A DNA stretch of 64,000 nt from Bacillus massilinigeriensis (GTDB taxonomy: Bacteria > Bacillota > Bacilli > Bacillales > Cytobacillaceae). The notes under the pieces were generated by a model, which saw nothing but the letters and a program-made list of their open reading frames with translations, was not told the DNA's origin and made no database searches. The DNA lies in assembly GCF_900117315.1 (NCBI RefSeq), contig NZ_LT630337.1, positions 3,719,720-3,783,719 of the forward strand, given 5' to 3'. The translations under genes and the position numbers were made by a program. Positions 26,739-34,903 of the stretch are shown here, in pieces (positions within the stretch are counted from its first letter, which is position 1; the number at the start of each line of letters is the position of its first letter).

Positions 26739-26782
26739 ATTGTATCACAGACACCTTTTTGTAAGTCAAGATTGTGTCTGTG
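26739..26782 (-). promoter_or_regulatory. Candidate promoter and operator of the 92-residue protein gene
   Basis: On the minus strand TTGACT (26769-26764) and TACAAT (26744-26739) are 19 bases apart. An exact 9-bp inverted repeat CACAGACAC (26746-26754)/GTGTCTGTG (26774-26782) brackets the -35 box. The long spacing and the dyad suggest a regulated promoter. Confidence 0.4.
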
Positions 26783-27040
26783 TGTTGTGTTTTGTGGTGT
26801 GTTTAATGGAAACGAGGGAATGCTTCTGGCATGCAAAATTGAGGAGAACCCTACGATATATATTAATTTTGAGATAATAAAAATACTAAAAGAACCACAC
26901 AATTCGTCCCCGCGTCATGATTTAGCCCTGGAACTTGGAAGCAGGGAACCGTCCCCATGCTTCTAGCCATGCTTCTAGCCCTGGAACTCGGAAGCAGAGA
27001 ACCGTCCCCATGCTTCGGAAGCACAGAACCGCCCCATGCT
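26783..27040. other. Intergenic region with REP-B cluster
   Basis: No gene is supported. GT-rich then AT-rich DNA is followed by the REP-B cluster at 26937-27042. Confidence 0.6.
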
Positions 27041-27042
27041 TC
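26937..27042. repeat. REP-B cluster
   Basis: Three copies in the same orientation (GGAAGCAGGGAACCGTCCCC; GGAAGCAGAGAACCGTCCCC; GGAAGCACAGAACCGCCCC), with a short duplicated ATGCTTCTAGCC between the first two. It ends on the stop codon of the minus-strand secreted-protein gene. Confidence 0.92.
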
Positions 27043-27571
27043 ATTTACTAATCTTCACCAACTGCTTCACCGATGAATTAGTATAATCTCTTGTCATAAT
27101 CAGCCCAACGTTTGGAGCATAATATTTCCTTTGTTTAACTTTTTTAGATTCTTCTAATACAACAACTACATTTTTAAATGTTCCGGCTTTCGTTTTTACG
27201 GTTTCTTTAGTAGATATATATTTACAAGTATTACTTCCACAACTCCACTTTTTCCCTTTCTTTATTGGATAGGAAAGCAACTTTATGTATGAACTATTTT
27301 TTTTGAAAAAATTAGGGTACTGGTAGAGACCGTTTTTCGATTCTTTGTACCCAATAATCGAATAGTCGTCGGCGTTCATATAAGACCAATCTCCCCAACC
27401 CTGTATCCCTTTTGCATTAGTTTCGGTGAAGATCATAATTCTATTATTGGAGTATAGATATTCCTTCTTCGGATTCCAGGAATAGCTTACCTTTGCTTCT
27501 GTTATTTTCGGTTGAATCGTAAAGGTAAATATTAAAAAAAATGCAACTAACACTCCTAAAATCTTTCTCAT
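27041..27571 (-). CDS. Secreted protein of unknown function
   Basis: A 176-residue exported protein with a clear signal peptide (about 1-26, LVAFFLIFTFTIQPKITEA). The mature part is beta-rich. The stretch LSYPIKKGKKWSC, TVKTKAGTFKNVVVVLE and KYYAPNVGLIMTRD is the pattern of TapB/DUF3108-like or lipoprotein-type beta proteins, in which a fixed K-G-K-W segment is followed by a T-x-x-G-x-F-x-N strand. Two cysteines close together (SCGSNTC) may form a disulfide outside the cell. GAGGAGATC precedes ATG 27571. Its stop TGA belongs to REP-B DNA. Confidence 0.7.
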   Translation of the reverse strand: MRKILGVLVAFFLIFTFTIQPKITEAKVSYSWNPKKEYLYSNNRIMIFTETNAKGIQGWGDWSYMNADDYSIIGYKESKNGLYQYPNFFKKNSSYIKLLSYPIKKGKKWSCGSNTCKYISTKETVKTKAGTFKNVVVVLEESKKVKQRKYYAPNVGLIMTRDYTNSSVKQLVKISK

Positions 27572-27743
27572 GATGTGATCTCCTCTGTAGTTATTTCGAT
27601 CTATAAGTATATTAACATATTAAATTAGAGGAAAATATGGAGAAAATGAGGGGGATACCCCATCCGTACCCACAAGTATTGAATAAGCGTCTTTAAACTA
27701 TAAATATTAAATGAATCACTAGATTTCTCACCGCCAGTCCCAT

Positions 27744-27777
27744 ATAAAAAACAGAGAGCCCTAAAAATAAGGCTCTC
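27744..27777 (-). terminator. Intrinsic terminator-like hairpin
   Basis: Minus strand: GAGAGCC, 10-base loop, GGCTCTC, then TGTTTTTT. No annotated minus-strand gene ends here, so its transcript is unknown. Confidence 0.55.
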
Positions 27778-27833
27778 AATTAGCTTTTGTTAAGAAAGGA
27801 AATATAGCCCCCAACTCTACTTTACTTGAATTC

Positions 27834-27885
27834 GGAAGCAGAGAACCGTCCCCATGCTTCGCGCACGAACCGCCCCCATGCTTCC
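27834..27885. repeat. REP-B plus truncated second copy
   Basis: GGAAGCAGAGAACCGTCCCC followed by GCGCACGAACCGCCCC; the second resembles the unit of the 18-kb tandem array. Confidence 0.9.
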
Positions 27886-27983
27886 CCTATATCACACCCA
27901 CTGCCCAAATTATGTATACATTTTTTCCCAATTGTCTGTTATTCTTGTAATTAGATATCTAAAATGGCGGAGGGCTGGTCTGG

Positions 27984-28925
27984 GTGAGTAGAAAGGTGCA
28001 ATTAGATAAGAAAAAAAAGAAACGCACATGGCTGAGAGTTACAGGGATTGTTATTCTATTGTTGATATTCGGCACGGTTGCCTATGGTTTTTCAATTTAT
28101 AAGTCGTTAACCGATACGGTGGAAACGATGCATCAACCGATTGATCGTGATAAATCGGAAAAACGGACGGAAGAAGTGACATTAGAAAAAAAGGATCCTT
28201 TTTCTGCGCTTTTGCTTGGAGTAGATGAACGTCAAGGAGATCGAGGGCGTTCAGATTCCATGATTGTCCTAACCGTTAACCCAAATAATAACTCTGTAAA
28301 AATGGTAAGCATTCCACGTGATACGAGAACTGAAATTGTTGGATATGGAACAGTGGATAAAATTAACCATGCCTATGCCTTTGGTGGAATAAAAATGGCA
28401 ATAGACACAGTTGAAAACCTCTTAGATATTCCGATTGATTATTATATGCAAATCAATATGAAAGGTTTTAAAGACATTGTTGATTCAGTTGGTGGGATAA
28501 CTGTTAGTAATAACTTAGACTTCACATACGATGATGTTCACTTTCCAAAGGGGGATATTACTCTTAATGGTGAAAAGGCATTGAAATATACTAGAATGAG
28601 ATATGAGGATCCAAATGGGGACTTTGGGCGTCAACAAAGACAACGTCAAATTATTCAAGAGGTCATACGGGAGGGCGCAAGCTTATCTTCTCTAACAAAC
28701 TATGATCAAATTTTCAAAGCCTTAGGGAAAAATGTTAAGACGAATTTAACATTCAACGAGATGATTGACATCCAAAGGAATTATAAAACGGCCGGGAATA
28801 ATATTTCACAGCTAACAATAGAAGGCCAAGGAAAAATAATCAATACAATTTATTATTTTTTGATTTCCGACCAAGAAAAACAAAAAATCCAGAAGGAACT
28901 AAAAGAACAATTGGAAATTAGCTGA
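27984..28925 (+). CDS. LytR-CpsA-Psr (LCP) family wall-polymer ligase
   Basis: A 313-residue membrane protein: short basic N-terminus (KKKKKRTW), one transmembrane helix (about 17-37), then an extracellular LCP domain. Conserved blocks are LLLGVDERQGDRGRSDSMIV, VSIPRDTRTEI, KINHAYAFGG, DSVGGITV and a final R-Y-R-type TRMRYEDPNGDFGRQQRQ. LCP proteins transfer teichoic acids or capsule from undecaprenyl carriers to peptidoglycan. It could therefore attach products of the local glycerophosphotransferase or EPS genes (inference). The start is GTG 27984 with GGAGGG upstream. A REP-A lies 18 bases after the stop. Confidence 0.93.
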   Translation: MSRKVQLDKKKKKRTWLRVTGIVILLLIFGTVAYGFSIYKSLTDTVETMHQPIDRDKSEKRTEEVTLEKKDPFSALLLGVDERQGDRGRSDSMIVLTVNPNNNSVKMVSIPRDTRTEIVGYGTVDKINHAYAFGGIKMAIDTVENLLDIPIDYYMQINMKGFKDIVDSVGGITVSNNLDFTYDDVHFPKGDITLNGEKALKYTRMRYEDPNGDFGRQQRQRQIIQEVIREGASLSSLTNYDQIFKALGKNVKTNLTFNEMIDIQRNYKTAGNNISQLTIEGQGKIINTIYYFLISDQEKQKIQKELKEQLEIS

Positions 28926-28942
28926 TTGAAAATAGCTCTGAT

Positions 28943-28985
28943 GGGTGACAGGCACCTTCCAGGAACTGGAAGGTGCCTGTCACCC
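28943..28985. repeat. REP-A palindrome, CCAGGAACTGG centre
   Basis: Complete inverted repeat with a CCAGGAACTGG centre, 18 bases after the LCP gene. The copies at 29389 and 63538 share the CCAG-AACTGG type of centre. Confidence 0.95.
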
Positions 28986-29002
28986 TTAACTCACATTTCT
29001 TC

Positions 29003-29043
29003 CGTTCCAACCCGTATTGAACCACGATACATCCCGAAATTTC
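29003..29043. repeat. Degenerate REP-C half
   Basis: CGTTCCAACCCGTATTGAACC then GATACATCCCGAAATTTC, a diverged copy of the REP-C right part. Confidence 0.6.
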
Positions 29044-29194
29044 TCAATTCTTGAAAGAACTACTTTCAGCACCTTATTGATTGTCTTAAAACAATTCCAT
29101 TATAATTAAACTATAAAAGATATTTGGAAAAATTATATTAAAAAAAGAATGACTCAATATATTATTCTTATTATCAAAATAAGGAGGAGTATCC

Positions 29195-29365
29195 ATGAAG
29201 ATAGATAATAAGAAAAATAAAATTCAAAATAAATACAGTGAAATTATGAGGCAGAAAGGAGAAGAAATAGAACATACAAAAAAAATATTAACAGTTGTCA
29301 TATTCTTAATAATTATTATTATATTGTTTTCGATTATCGATTATAATCCAAGCCATATTATGTGA
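29195..29365 (+). CDS. Small single-span membrane protein
   Basis: A 56-residue frame with an excellent ribosome binding site (AAGGAGGAG, 6 bases from ATG 29195). The N-terminal 28 residues are strongly basic/charged (KIDNKKNKIQNKY, RQKGEEIEHTKK). One hydrophobic span (ILTVVIFLIIIIILFSIID) follows, then a short outside tail NPSHIM. I do not recognise a family. The strong ribosome binding site, charge pattern and clean membrane span make a real gene likely. It follows the LCP gene by 270 bases. Its TGA stop is the first bases of a REP-C half copy. Confidence 0.65.
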   Translation: MKIDNKKNKIQNKYSEIMRQKGEEIEHTKKILTVVIFLIIIIILFSIIDYNPSHIM

Positions 29366-29387
29366 AACGCGGGGACGTATCTCGTGA
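29364..29387. repeat. REP-C left half
   Basis: GAAACGCGGGGACGTATCTCG without its right arm; it overlaps the stop codon of the 56-residue gene. Confidence 0.85.
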
Positions 29388-29388
29388 A

Positions 29389-29431
29389 GGGTGACAGGCA
29401 CCTTCCAGGAACTGGAAGGTGCCTGTCACCC
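29389..29431. repeat. REP-A palindrome
   Basis: Complete inverted repeat with CCAGGAACTGG centre, two bases after a REP-C half. Confidence 0.95.
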
Positions 29432-29632
29432 CGATGTTCAAAAATATTAAGAAAAGTACTCAATTTTCACAACATACAAACATGCTTGAATTGCCCAAGT
29501 TATAAGGGATTCCAAGCTTTTTCTGTTCTCCGACTGTCAAAGACAGGATTATTAGTAGTTTATTGGGATATCAATAAATCGGTCATTCGCTTACTGAAAA
29601 TTCTATGAAGATAAAAATCAACTTTAAAACAT

Positions 29633-29666
29633 AAAAAAATGCTCAAAATTCATTTCGAACTTGAGC
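29633..29666 (-). terminator. Intrinsic terminator for the alpha/beta hydrolase gene
   Basis: Minus strand: GCTCAAGTTC, loop GAAAT, GAATTTTGAGC (one bulge), then ATTTTTTTATG. It lies about 160 bases beyond the hydrolase stop. Confidence 0.75.
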
Positions 29667-29717
29667 AATAATGGAAAAGTAATCAGACTTAACAGGGGGA
29701 TGATAATTCCGTTCTAC

Positions 29718-29759
29718 GTTCCAACCCTTATTGAGACATGAGATACGTCCCGGTGTTTC
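29718..29759. repeat. REP-C right half
   Basis: GTTCCAACCCTTATTGAGAC then GAGATACGTCCCGGTGTTTC, without its left arm. Confidence 0.88.
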
Positions 29760-29784
29760 AAAGTTTAACGGACCTTGATTAAAA

Positions 29785-29811
29785 GAAGCAAAGGACCGTC
29801 CCTATGCTTCC
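29785..29811. repeat. REP-B palindrome
   Basis: GAAGCAAAGGACCGTCCC ending ATGCTTCC, 12 bases before the hydrolase stop codon (minus strand). Confidence 0.88.
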
Positions 29812-29822
29812 TATGAATGCAA

Positions 29823-30689
29823 TCAAGATATCTTATTAGAACTCAGAAATATATTAATCTTTTTATCTGTTTCATTAGATGAGTTTCCGAGCCAAATTAA
29901 ATGTCCCCATGAGTCAAGTAGGAAAAGTTCTGAAGAAGGAATATTTTCATGAGCATAATATGCATGTTCTAAAGGGACAGAACCATCATGCTTACTATGC
30001 ATAATTAGGGTTGGACAAGTGACAGCTTTTAAATCATCAATAGTAATATCATTTACTTGAACTAGGTCTATCATGAAGCCATAACCTGACCGTTGGCGAT
30101 TATTCATTTTTCTAATCGCTTCAACATCATCTTTATTTATTTTTTCCCTTGCTTCAATATACTTTAGATTACTGAATGAAGAAAACATTTGTTTAAATAT
30201 AAACCTGGGGAAAACATTATTTATAGAAGATATCAATTGCCATGTGAATTTTTCAACTCTTGGATTAAATAAGATTCTTGCAGCTTTGTATTCTTTATCC
30301 TGCTGCGTTAGCCAAGTTTTTGAAACTGCGGATTGCAATGTGAGTGTACAAACACGGTCAGGGTATTTCGAAGCAAAATAAATCGCACTAGGACCACCTG
30401 CAGAAATACCTAGTAAGTGAACTTTTTCTATTTTTAAATGGTCTATTAATTTGGCATAATACGCACATGCTATTGAAAGATTTTTTCCAGCTGCTTTAGA
30501 TGTCCCTCCATACCCAGGTCTTGAAGGGGTAATTACTAAGAAACCATTCTCCTCTAAAGCCTTATACCCAAATTCTTCATTGCAGTTCGAATGTCCCCCG
30601 TGCAAGACTAAAATAGGTTCTCCTTTCCCAATGATGGAATATTCTAACGCAACCCCTTCTAATGAAAGTCGCTCAATTTTTCGATTCAT
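29823..30689 (-). CDS. Alpha/beta hydrolase
   Basis: A 288-residue alpha/beta-hydrolase. The oxyanion segment is VLHGGHSN, and the nucleophile elbow GISAGG (Ser) is in HLLGISAGGPSAIYF. The acid is the Asp in MHSKHDGSVP and the catalytic His is in DSWGHLIWLG, so the triad is complete. The cap is short. It is cytoplasmic and the substrate is unknown. ATG 30689 follows GTGAGGAAC; longer frames upstream run into REP-B DNA. It is a lone gene flanked on both sides by copies of a 190-bp duplicated segment, which suggests a movable or amplified unit. Confidence 0.88.
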   Translation of the reverse strand: MNRKIERLSLEGVALEYSIIGKGEPILVLHGGHSNCNEEFGYKALEENGFLVITPSRPGYGGTSKAAGKNLSIACAYYAKLIDHLKIEKVHLLGISAGGPSAIYFASKYPDRVCTLTLQSAVSKTWLTQQDKEYKAARILFNPRVEKFTWQLISSINNVFPRFIFKQMFSSFSNLKYIEAREKINKDDVEAIRKMNNRQRSGYGFMIDLVQVNDITIDDLKAVTCPTLIMHSKHDGSVPLEHAYYAHENIPSSELFLLDSWGHLIWLGNSSNETDKKINIFLSSNKIS

Positions 30690-30709
30690 AAAGTTCCTCA
30701 CTTTCTTGC

Positions 30710-30777
30710 GGAAGCACGGGGACGGTTCTTTGCTTCTTTTCAGGTTAATTACGAAGCAGAGCGTCCCCACCGCTTCC
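30710..30777. repeat. REP-B inverted pair
   Basis: GGAAGCACGGGGACGGTTC and, opposite, GAAGCAGAGCGTCCCC to CGCTTCC (slightly deleted), forming a large imperfect hairpin upstream of the hydrolase gene. Confidence 0.9.
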
Positions 30778-30798
30778 TTGATATACAAATTTTCTCAT

Positions 30799-30862
30799 AA
30801 AACGCGGGGACGTATCTCGCGTTCCAACCCTTATTGGAACATGAGATACGTCCCGGTGTTTC
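30799..30862. repeat. REP-C full element
   Basis: AAAACGCGGGGACGTATCTC, CGTTCCAACCCTTATTGG, then GAGATACGTCCCGGTGTTTC. The outer arms pair with each other; the spacer is conserved between copies. Confidence 0.93.
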
Positions 30863-31014
30863 ATTTATCTTCATTTTCATTAACCCAACTTACTATCAAT
30901 GGAATTAAAGGTACTATTTTCCTATAACTCTATTATAAGTGGTGCATATTGGGATATCAATGAATCGATCAACAGTATCTGAAAATTCCACCAGATAAAA
31001 ATCAAATTTAAACA

Positions 31015-31048
31015 TAAAAAATGCTCAAAATTCATTTCGAACTTGAGC
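31015..31048 (-). terminator. Terminator hairpin in duplicated copy 2
   Basis: Same GCTCAAGTTC/GAATTTTGAGC hairpin and T-run as at 29633-29666, here with no obvious minus-strand gene upstream. Confidence 0.55.
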
Positions 31049-31086
31049 AATGAAGGAAGTATAAATAGGATTAGACAGAGCGATCG

Positions 31087-31126
31087 TCCAACCCATATTG
31101 AAACACTAGATACGTCCCGGTGTTTC
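31087..31126. repeat. REP-C right half
   Basis: TCCAACCCATATTGAAACAC followed by AGATACGTCCCGGTGTTTC. Confidence 0.85.
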
Positions 31127-31554
31127 CCCAAAACAAGTTATAAACGGATTACCCAGTCAGATTTCATTATCACTGATGAAGTTATGTATATGGCCTATGA
31201 ACATCATGACACCCATTTGTTCTTTTCAGCCCATTTATGATTCAGATAAAATTGAACAAGTGTTGTAAAAGTAGCAAGTTTGAAGCGATACCCTTTGCAA
31301 ACAATAAAAAGTTTCTCTCAACCGTCAAAGAGTTCCTTTTAATTTAAAAGATCTGAAATGTGTTCATTCTATTCTGATGTCGAACAAATGGAAATCATCA
31401 GGTCAAAATGCAAAAAGTACTGACATGAAGTGGTTTGTAGACTGGATGAAGGATTGTAACATGGAGACGGTTCTGAGTGATAATGAATTTCAAAAAATAT
31501 ATTGTTCTAAGACAACCCCTTCGCCCTATAAATTGAAATTAAGGGGGGATTTGC

Positions 31555-32220
31555 ATGGAACATGATAAAATAAAAGCGACCTTGAATGAAGTAAATTCTC
31601 TTGATAATTCTCAAAAACAATCTTATAAAAATATGAGTTATTTAATAGCCGAAGATATAAACAGGAAAAAAGGAAAGGCACATAAAACAATAATACAAAT
31701 TGGCCATAATAAGGAAAATATTATTCACCTTACATCAACTAATAAAAATCACAAAACAAATTACCCAACTGCTCATGATAAGTTAAATAGTTTAAAATTG
31801 AATGCTAAGGTATCCAAAGAATTAGAAAATGATATTAATGATGGCATTATCAATAGTACCCACATCACTGATATCTTAAAGATTTCAATTGGTGAAGAGT
31901 TGGCTAAACTAAATAATGATGATCAGCAAAAAGTAATAAATAAGATCATTAATAATCGAAATGAAAGAAATTTAATTAATTCCGAGGTAGTGGCCACCCA
32001 GTCTCTATTAAATAATGAAGACAATAATACTCAGATAATTGAGATATGGTATAGAGGTGTTATTCGTTCCCTTGAGCAATTCATTTTACAATTAGAAGCT
32101 GGATTAAAAATATATGAACATCTTCCAATACAGCAACAAAATTACCTATTAAATAACTTCGTAAAAATACAAGAATTATTACAGAAATACATGAATGAGT
32201 TGGATTTGGTAGATAAATGA
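31555..32220 (+). CDS. Hypothetical helical protein
   Basis: A 221-residue hydrophilic, Asn/Lys/Ile-rich protein with no signal peptide or membrane span and no family I recognise. It is mostly predicted helix; notable stretches are KVINKIINNRNERNLINSE and the C-terminal LEQFILQLEAGLKIYEHLPI, which could form a coiled pair. GGGGGGAT lies at good spacing before ATG 31555. Base composition is more AT-rich than the neighbouring housekeeping genes, as is common for accessory DNA. It converges with the FRG-domain gene, and a REP-C element lies between their ends. Confidence 0.6.
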   Translation: MEHDKIKATLNEVNSLDNSQKQSYKNMSYLIAEDINRKKGKAHKTIIQIGHNKENIIHLTSTNKNHKTNYPTAHDKLNSLKLNAKVSKELENDINDGIINSTHITDILKISIGEELAKLNNDDQQKVINKIINNRNERNLINSEVVATQSLLNNEDNNTQIIEIWYRGVIRSLEQFILQLEAGLKIYEHLPIQQQNYLLNNFVKIQELLQKYMNELDLVDK

Positions 32221-32247
32221 AAATCCTACTTTTTCATAATTGGATAT

Positions 32248-32311
32248 AAAACACGGGGACGTATCTCGCGTTCCAACCCTTATTGAAACATGAGATATGT
32301 CCCGGTGTTTC
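32248..32311. repeat. REP-C full element
   Basis: AAAACACGGGGACGTATCTC, CGTTCCAACCCTTATTG, then GAGATATGTCCCGGTGTTTC, between two convergent genes. Confidence 0.93.
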
Positions 32312-32342
32312 CTCCCGGTTTTTCACTCTATTATTATTTCTA

Positions 32343-33572
32343 TTATCCATAGGCAACTTTTCTAATCATCAGTTTAATCCCGTATTCTTCTTCTATAGAA
32401 AAGTTTTCGTACACCCTATCTAATTTTCGCCTTCGTTGTCTACTAAGATGATAAGGGTGGGTATTCCCAATAGTAATCTTCTCATTTCCAAGAATGGCTG
32501 ATTCAACTAGTAAACTTTTGCATTTAGCTCTATCTGTATAGTAATTACTATTATTAAATGCATAGTCAAACGCCTCTTCAGTAAATGTAGTTGACTGTCT
32601 AATTACTTCAATAATATCCAATATGTCTAAAAGACCTTCATGAGGATAGATCAATTTGCCTTGTTCCATTCGTTCATATATTTCTTTTGATAATTTTTCT
32701 GAATGGCGAAATCTTAATTTTTCGAAGGTAGTATCATCCTGAAGAGGAAATTCATCCATCATTTTTATGCCGTATCCGTGTTGCATATGGCATCTCATAA
32801 ATGGCTGAAAACCGATTGGTAAAACATCATTAATTATAATTTTTTCATCCTCATCACTTGAGTATTGACCAGCAATATTAAACATACTTTTTGTACTAAC
32901 TTGCCATTGTGGTATATGAAAAATCATCCCATGTTTTGTATTTTCAGTTCTGTCAATCATGTCTTGTGTTAACGGTTTCCATCGCTTTTCCTTACCGTCA
33001 TAATAGCAGGTTGCAAAAAATAAAGCTACGTTAAAGTCATTTGTAATATCCAGCCAATTTGTCTCCAAACCGTAATGCTGTGCCAAAGCTTCAAATAGCA
33101 CATCACTATAATGTGTTGCCCAGTTCTTTACAAAATCAAATTCAAATAAAAACATCCCAAACTCTGCAATCCGCATATCTGCAACAAGCTTATACAGTTC
33201 TTTATCGCTCTCGCTATTATATTGATTAAGCTTTCTAATTAATGAGGGGACACTCTTTGAAAATATTTGGTTTTCTCCACGGTAATAATTATTTCTTTCT
33301 GCCTGTCGTATAACCACTCCATGTGGATATTGCATGATAAAACCTGATGTTTTTGGATCCCTATAAAGAACCTCTTTATAAAATTCAAAGCGTGAATTAC
33401 TTGGATTATCAGTATAAAAGTTTTTCCCTGCATAACTATCTTTTGTTACTGCCTCACACTCTTTTGCATCTTTTTCATTCTCATGGAGCAATGCTTTAAT
33501 ATCATCATATGTGATATCAATTATTCTATTGTCTAGTTTATCAGTGTATCTTCTTGAAATATATTCACTCAT
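32343..33572 (-). CDS. FRG-domain protein
   Basis: A 409-residue soluble protein. The FRG domain (about residues 95-240, family named for its F-R-G motif) shows NNYYRGENQIFSKSVPSLIR, then HYGLETNWLDITNDFNVALF, where the conserved T-N-W-L-D core of the family is clear. The biochemical role of FRG is unresolved; it is common in phage, plasmid and defence-type gene sets. ATG 33572 is placed by TTGGAGTGAG upstream; a longer frame would translate a REP-C element. The neighbours are also of unknown function, consistent with an accessory island. Confidence 0.8.
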   Translation of the reverse strand: MSEYISRRYTDKLDNRIIDITYDDIKALLHENEKDAKECEAVTKDSYAGKNFYTDNPSNSRFEFYKEVLYRDPKTSGFIMQYPHGVVIRQAERNNYYRGENQIFSKSVPSLIRKLNQYNSESDKELYKLVADMRIAEFGMFLFEFDFVKNWATHYSDVLFEALAQHYGLETNWLDITNDFNVALFFATCYYDGKEKRWKPLTQDMIDRTENTKHGMIFHIPQWQVSTKSMFNIAGQYSSDEDEKIIINDVLPIGFQPFMRCHMQHGYGIKMMDEFPLQDDTTFEKLRFRHSEKLSKEIYERMEQGKLIYPHEGLLDILDIIEVIRQSTTFTEEAFDYAFNNSNYYTDRAKCKSLLVESAILGNEKITIGNTHPYHLSRQRRRKLDRVYENFSIEEEYGIKLMIRKVAYG

Positions 33573-33588
33573 ATACTCACTCCAATTG

Positions 33589-33652
33589 GAAACATGGGGA
33601 CGTATCTCGTGTTCCAACCCACATTGAAACACAAGATACGTCCCGGTGTTTC
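33589..33652. repeat. REP-C full element
   Basis: GAAACATGGGGACGTATCTC, TTCCAACCCACATTG, then AGATACGTCCCGGTGTTTC, between the FRG gene and galE copy 1. Confidence 0.93.
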
Positions 33653-33677
33653 ATTATTGCTTAATTCTATTAAAAAA

Positions 33678-34688
33678 TTATGGATTTAATAGATACCTAT
33701 CATTATTCTTCTCAAATCTCCAAGCATCCCTGCACATCGCATAAATATCACGTTTAGCAGTCCATCCTAGTTCTCGCTCTGCTTTGGATACATCTGCATA
33801 ACAAGAAGCAATATCCCCAGATCGGCGGTTTACAATTTCATAAGGGATTTCGATACCATTAGAATCCTCAAAAGCCTTTATTAATTGTAGAACACTCGTA
33901 CCTTTGCCAGTTCCTAGGTTATAAATATGGACACCTTCAGTAAGATGATTCAATGCTGCTACATGCCCTTCAGCAAGATCCATAACATGAATAAAGTCTC
34001 GGACTCCCGTTCCATCCACTGTTGGATAGTCATCTCCGAATATTCCCAATTTATCCAATTTTCTAGTTGCTACTTGAGTTATGTATGGTAACAGATTATT
34101 CGGAATTCCATTAGGGGCCTCACCAATTAAGCCACTCTCATGTGCTCCCACTGGGTTGAAATATCGAAGGAGAGATACTGAGAATCCTGGATTTGCCTTT
34201 GCAATGTCACTTAGAATCCTTTCACTCATTGCTTTCGTTTCACCATAAGGATTCGTTGTTGGTAGGAGCTCCATTGTCTCTTCAAATGGTACCCTATTAT
34301 CTCCATATACTGTTGCTGAAGAGCTAAAGACAAAACGATTAACATTGAATTTTCTACATGCCTTCGCAAGTACCATGGTACTAACAATATTATTGTAATA
34401 ATACTCTAACGGCTTTTCTACAGACTCGCCAACTGCCTTTAGGCCTGCAAAATGAATAACACCGTCTATTTCATGTTTCGAAAAGACGGTGTCAACAGAT
34501 TTTTCATTGGTCACATCTATTTGATAGAATATAACTTCTTTTTGTGTAATTTGTATTATCTGATCGATTGTTTGAGCTTTACTGTTGCATAAATTATCAG
34601 CAACAATAACAGAATGTCCAGCTTCTAACAATGATACACATGTATGGCTTCCTATGTATCCTGCACCACCTGTTACCAATATATTCAA
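33678..34688 (-). CDS. galE: UDP-glucose 4-epimerase, paralogue 1
   Basis: A 336-residue extended SDR enzyme that interconverts UDP-glucose and UDP-galactose. The NAD-binding motif is VTGGAGYIGSHTC, the catalytic part is SSSATVYGD with the Y-x-x-x-K in NPYGETKAMSE, and the sugar-binding part is RYFNPVGAHESG. I place the start at TTG 34688, with AGGTGG nine bases upstream, because the protein then begins like its paralogue (NILVTGGAGYIGSH). It is about 80% identical by eye to the second copy at 36508-37503; the two flank a small accessory gene set. Confidence 0.94.
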   Translation of the reverse strand: MNILVTGGAGYIGSHTCVSLLEAGHSVIVADNLCNSKAQTIDQIIQITQKEVIFYQIDVTNEKSVDTVFSKHEIDGVIHFAGLKAVGESVEKPLEYYYNNIVSTMVLAKACRKFNVNRFVFSSSATVYGDNRVPFEETMELLPTTNPYGETKAMSERILSDIAKANPGFSVSLLRYFNPVGAHESGLIGEAPNGIPNNLLPYITQVATRKLDKLGIFGDDYPTVDGTGVRDFIHVMDLAEGHVAALNHLTEGVHIYNLGTGKGTSVLQLIKAFEDSNGIEIPYEIVNRRSGDIASCYADVSKAERELGWTAKRDIYAMCRDAWRFEKNNDRYLLNP

Positions 34689-34734
34689 TTCCAACACCCA
34701 CCTATATTTACTATGACAAAAGATTTCTTAAAAA

Positions 34735-34764
34735 ATAAAAAAGCCTTGCAATCATATCAGCAAG
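34735..34764 (-). terminator. Weak intrinsic terminator after the 34865 gene
   Basis: Minus strand: CTTGC, 10-base loop, GCAAG, G, C, then TTTTTT. The stem is only five pairs, but it lies between the accessory pair and galE. Confidence 0.5.
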
Positions 34765-34861
34765 ACGTTTCACTAACTTTTTATTAATATACCGATTCCT
34801 TCTATACAAAGACAGGATTGTGATTGTAAAAAATTAGTGATATGTCAAATCCCTTCCCTTT

Positions 34862-34903
34862 GTTTCATTCCTGAATGAAACGCGAGATACGTCCCCATGT
34901 TTC
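34862..34903. repeat. REP-C variant inside a gene end
   Basis: GAAACGCGAGATACGTCCCC to ATGTTTC (34877-34903), plus a perfect flanking hairpin GTTTCATTC/GAATGAAAC (34862-34881). It encodes the last residues of the minus-strand gene at 34865. Confidence 0.88.

Larger units (their letters stand above)
27572..27983. other. Intergenic region between divergent genes
   Basis: About 410 bases holding the promoters of the secreted-protein and LCP genes, a hairpin with T-run on the minus strand (27744-27777) and REP-B DNA (27834-27885). Confidence 0.6.
29562..29759. repeat. Duplicated about 190-bp segment, copy 1
   Basis: Runs from ATTGGGATATCAATAAATC through a GCTCAA/TTGAGC hairpin to a REP-C half ending CCCGGTGTTTC. 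A second copy lies at 30948-31126 in the same orientation, so the two flank the alpha/beta hydrolase gene. Confidence 0.85.
29366..29822. other. Intergenic region rich in repeats
   Basis: No gene is supported. It contains REP-C half, REP-A, the first copy of a 190-bp duplicated segment (29562-29759) and a REP-B copy. Confidence 0.65.
30948..31126. repeat. Duplicated about 190-bp segment, copy 2
   Basis: Same order as copy 1: ATTGGGATATCAATGAATC, AGATAAAAATCAAATTTAAA, the GCTCAA/TTGAGC hairpin and a REP-C half at 31087-31126. Divergence is moderate with small indels. Confidence 0.85.
30690..31554. other. Long intergenic region with repeats
   Basis: About 860 bases without a supported gene. 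It contains REP-B (30710-30777), REP-C (30799-30862), copy 2 of the 190-bp segment and, from 31127 to 31540, DNA with short open frames that look like decayed sequence. Confidence 0.6.

Noticed and set aside
26739-26782. LexA (SOS) box
   Set aside because: CACAGACAC/GTGTCTGTG does not match the CGAAC-N4-GTTCG consensus of Bacillus LexA.
29384-29608. 74-codon open frame after the small membrane protein
   Set aside because: It starts in a REP-A copy and runs through the duplicated segment; no ribosome binding site.
31377-31565. 62-codon open frame upstream of the helical hypothetical gene
   Set aside because: No ribosome binding site and no domain; it overlaps the leader of the 31555 gene. 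It may be decayed DNA.
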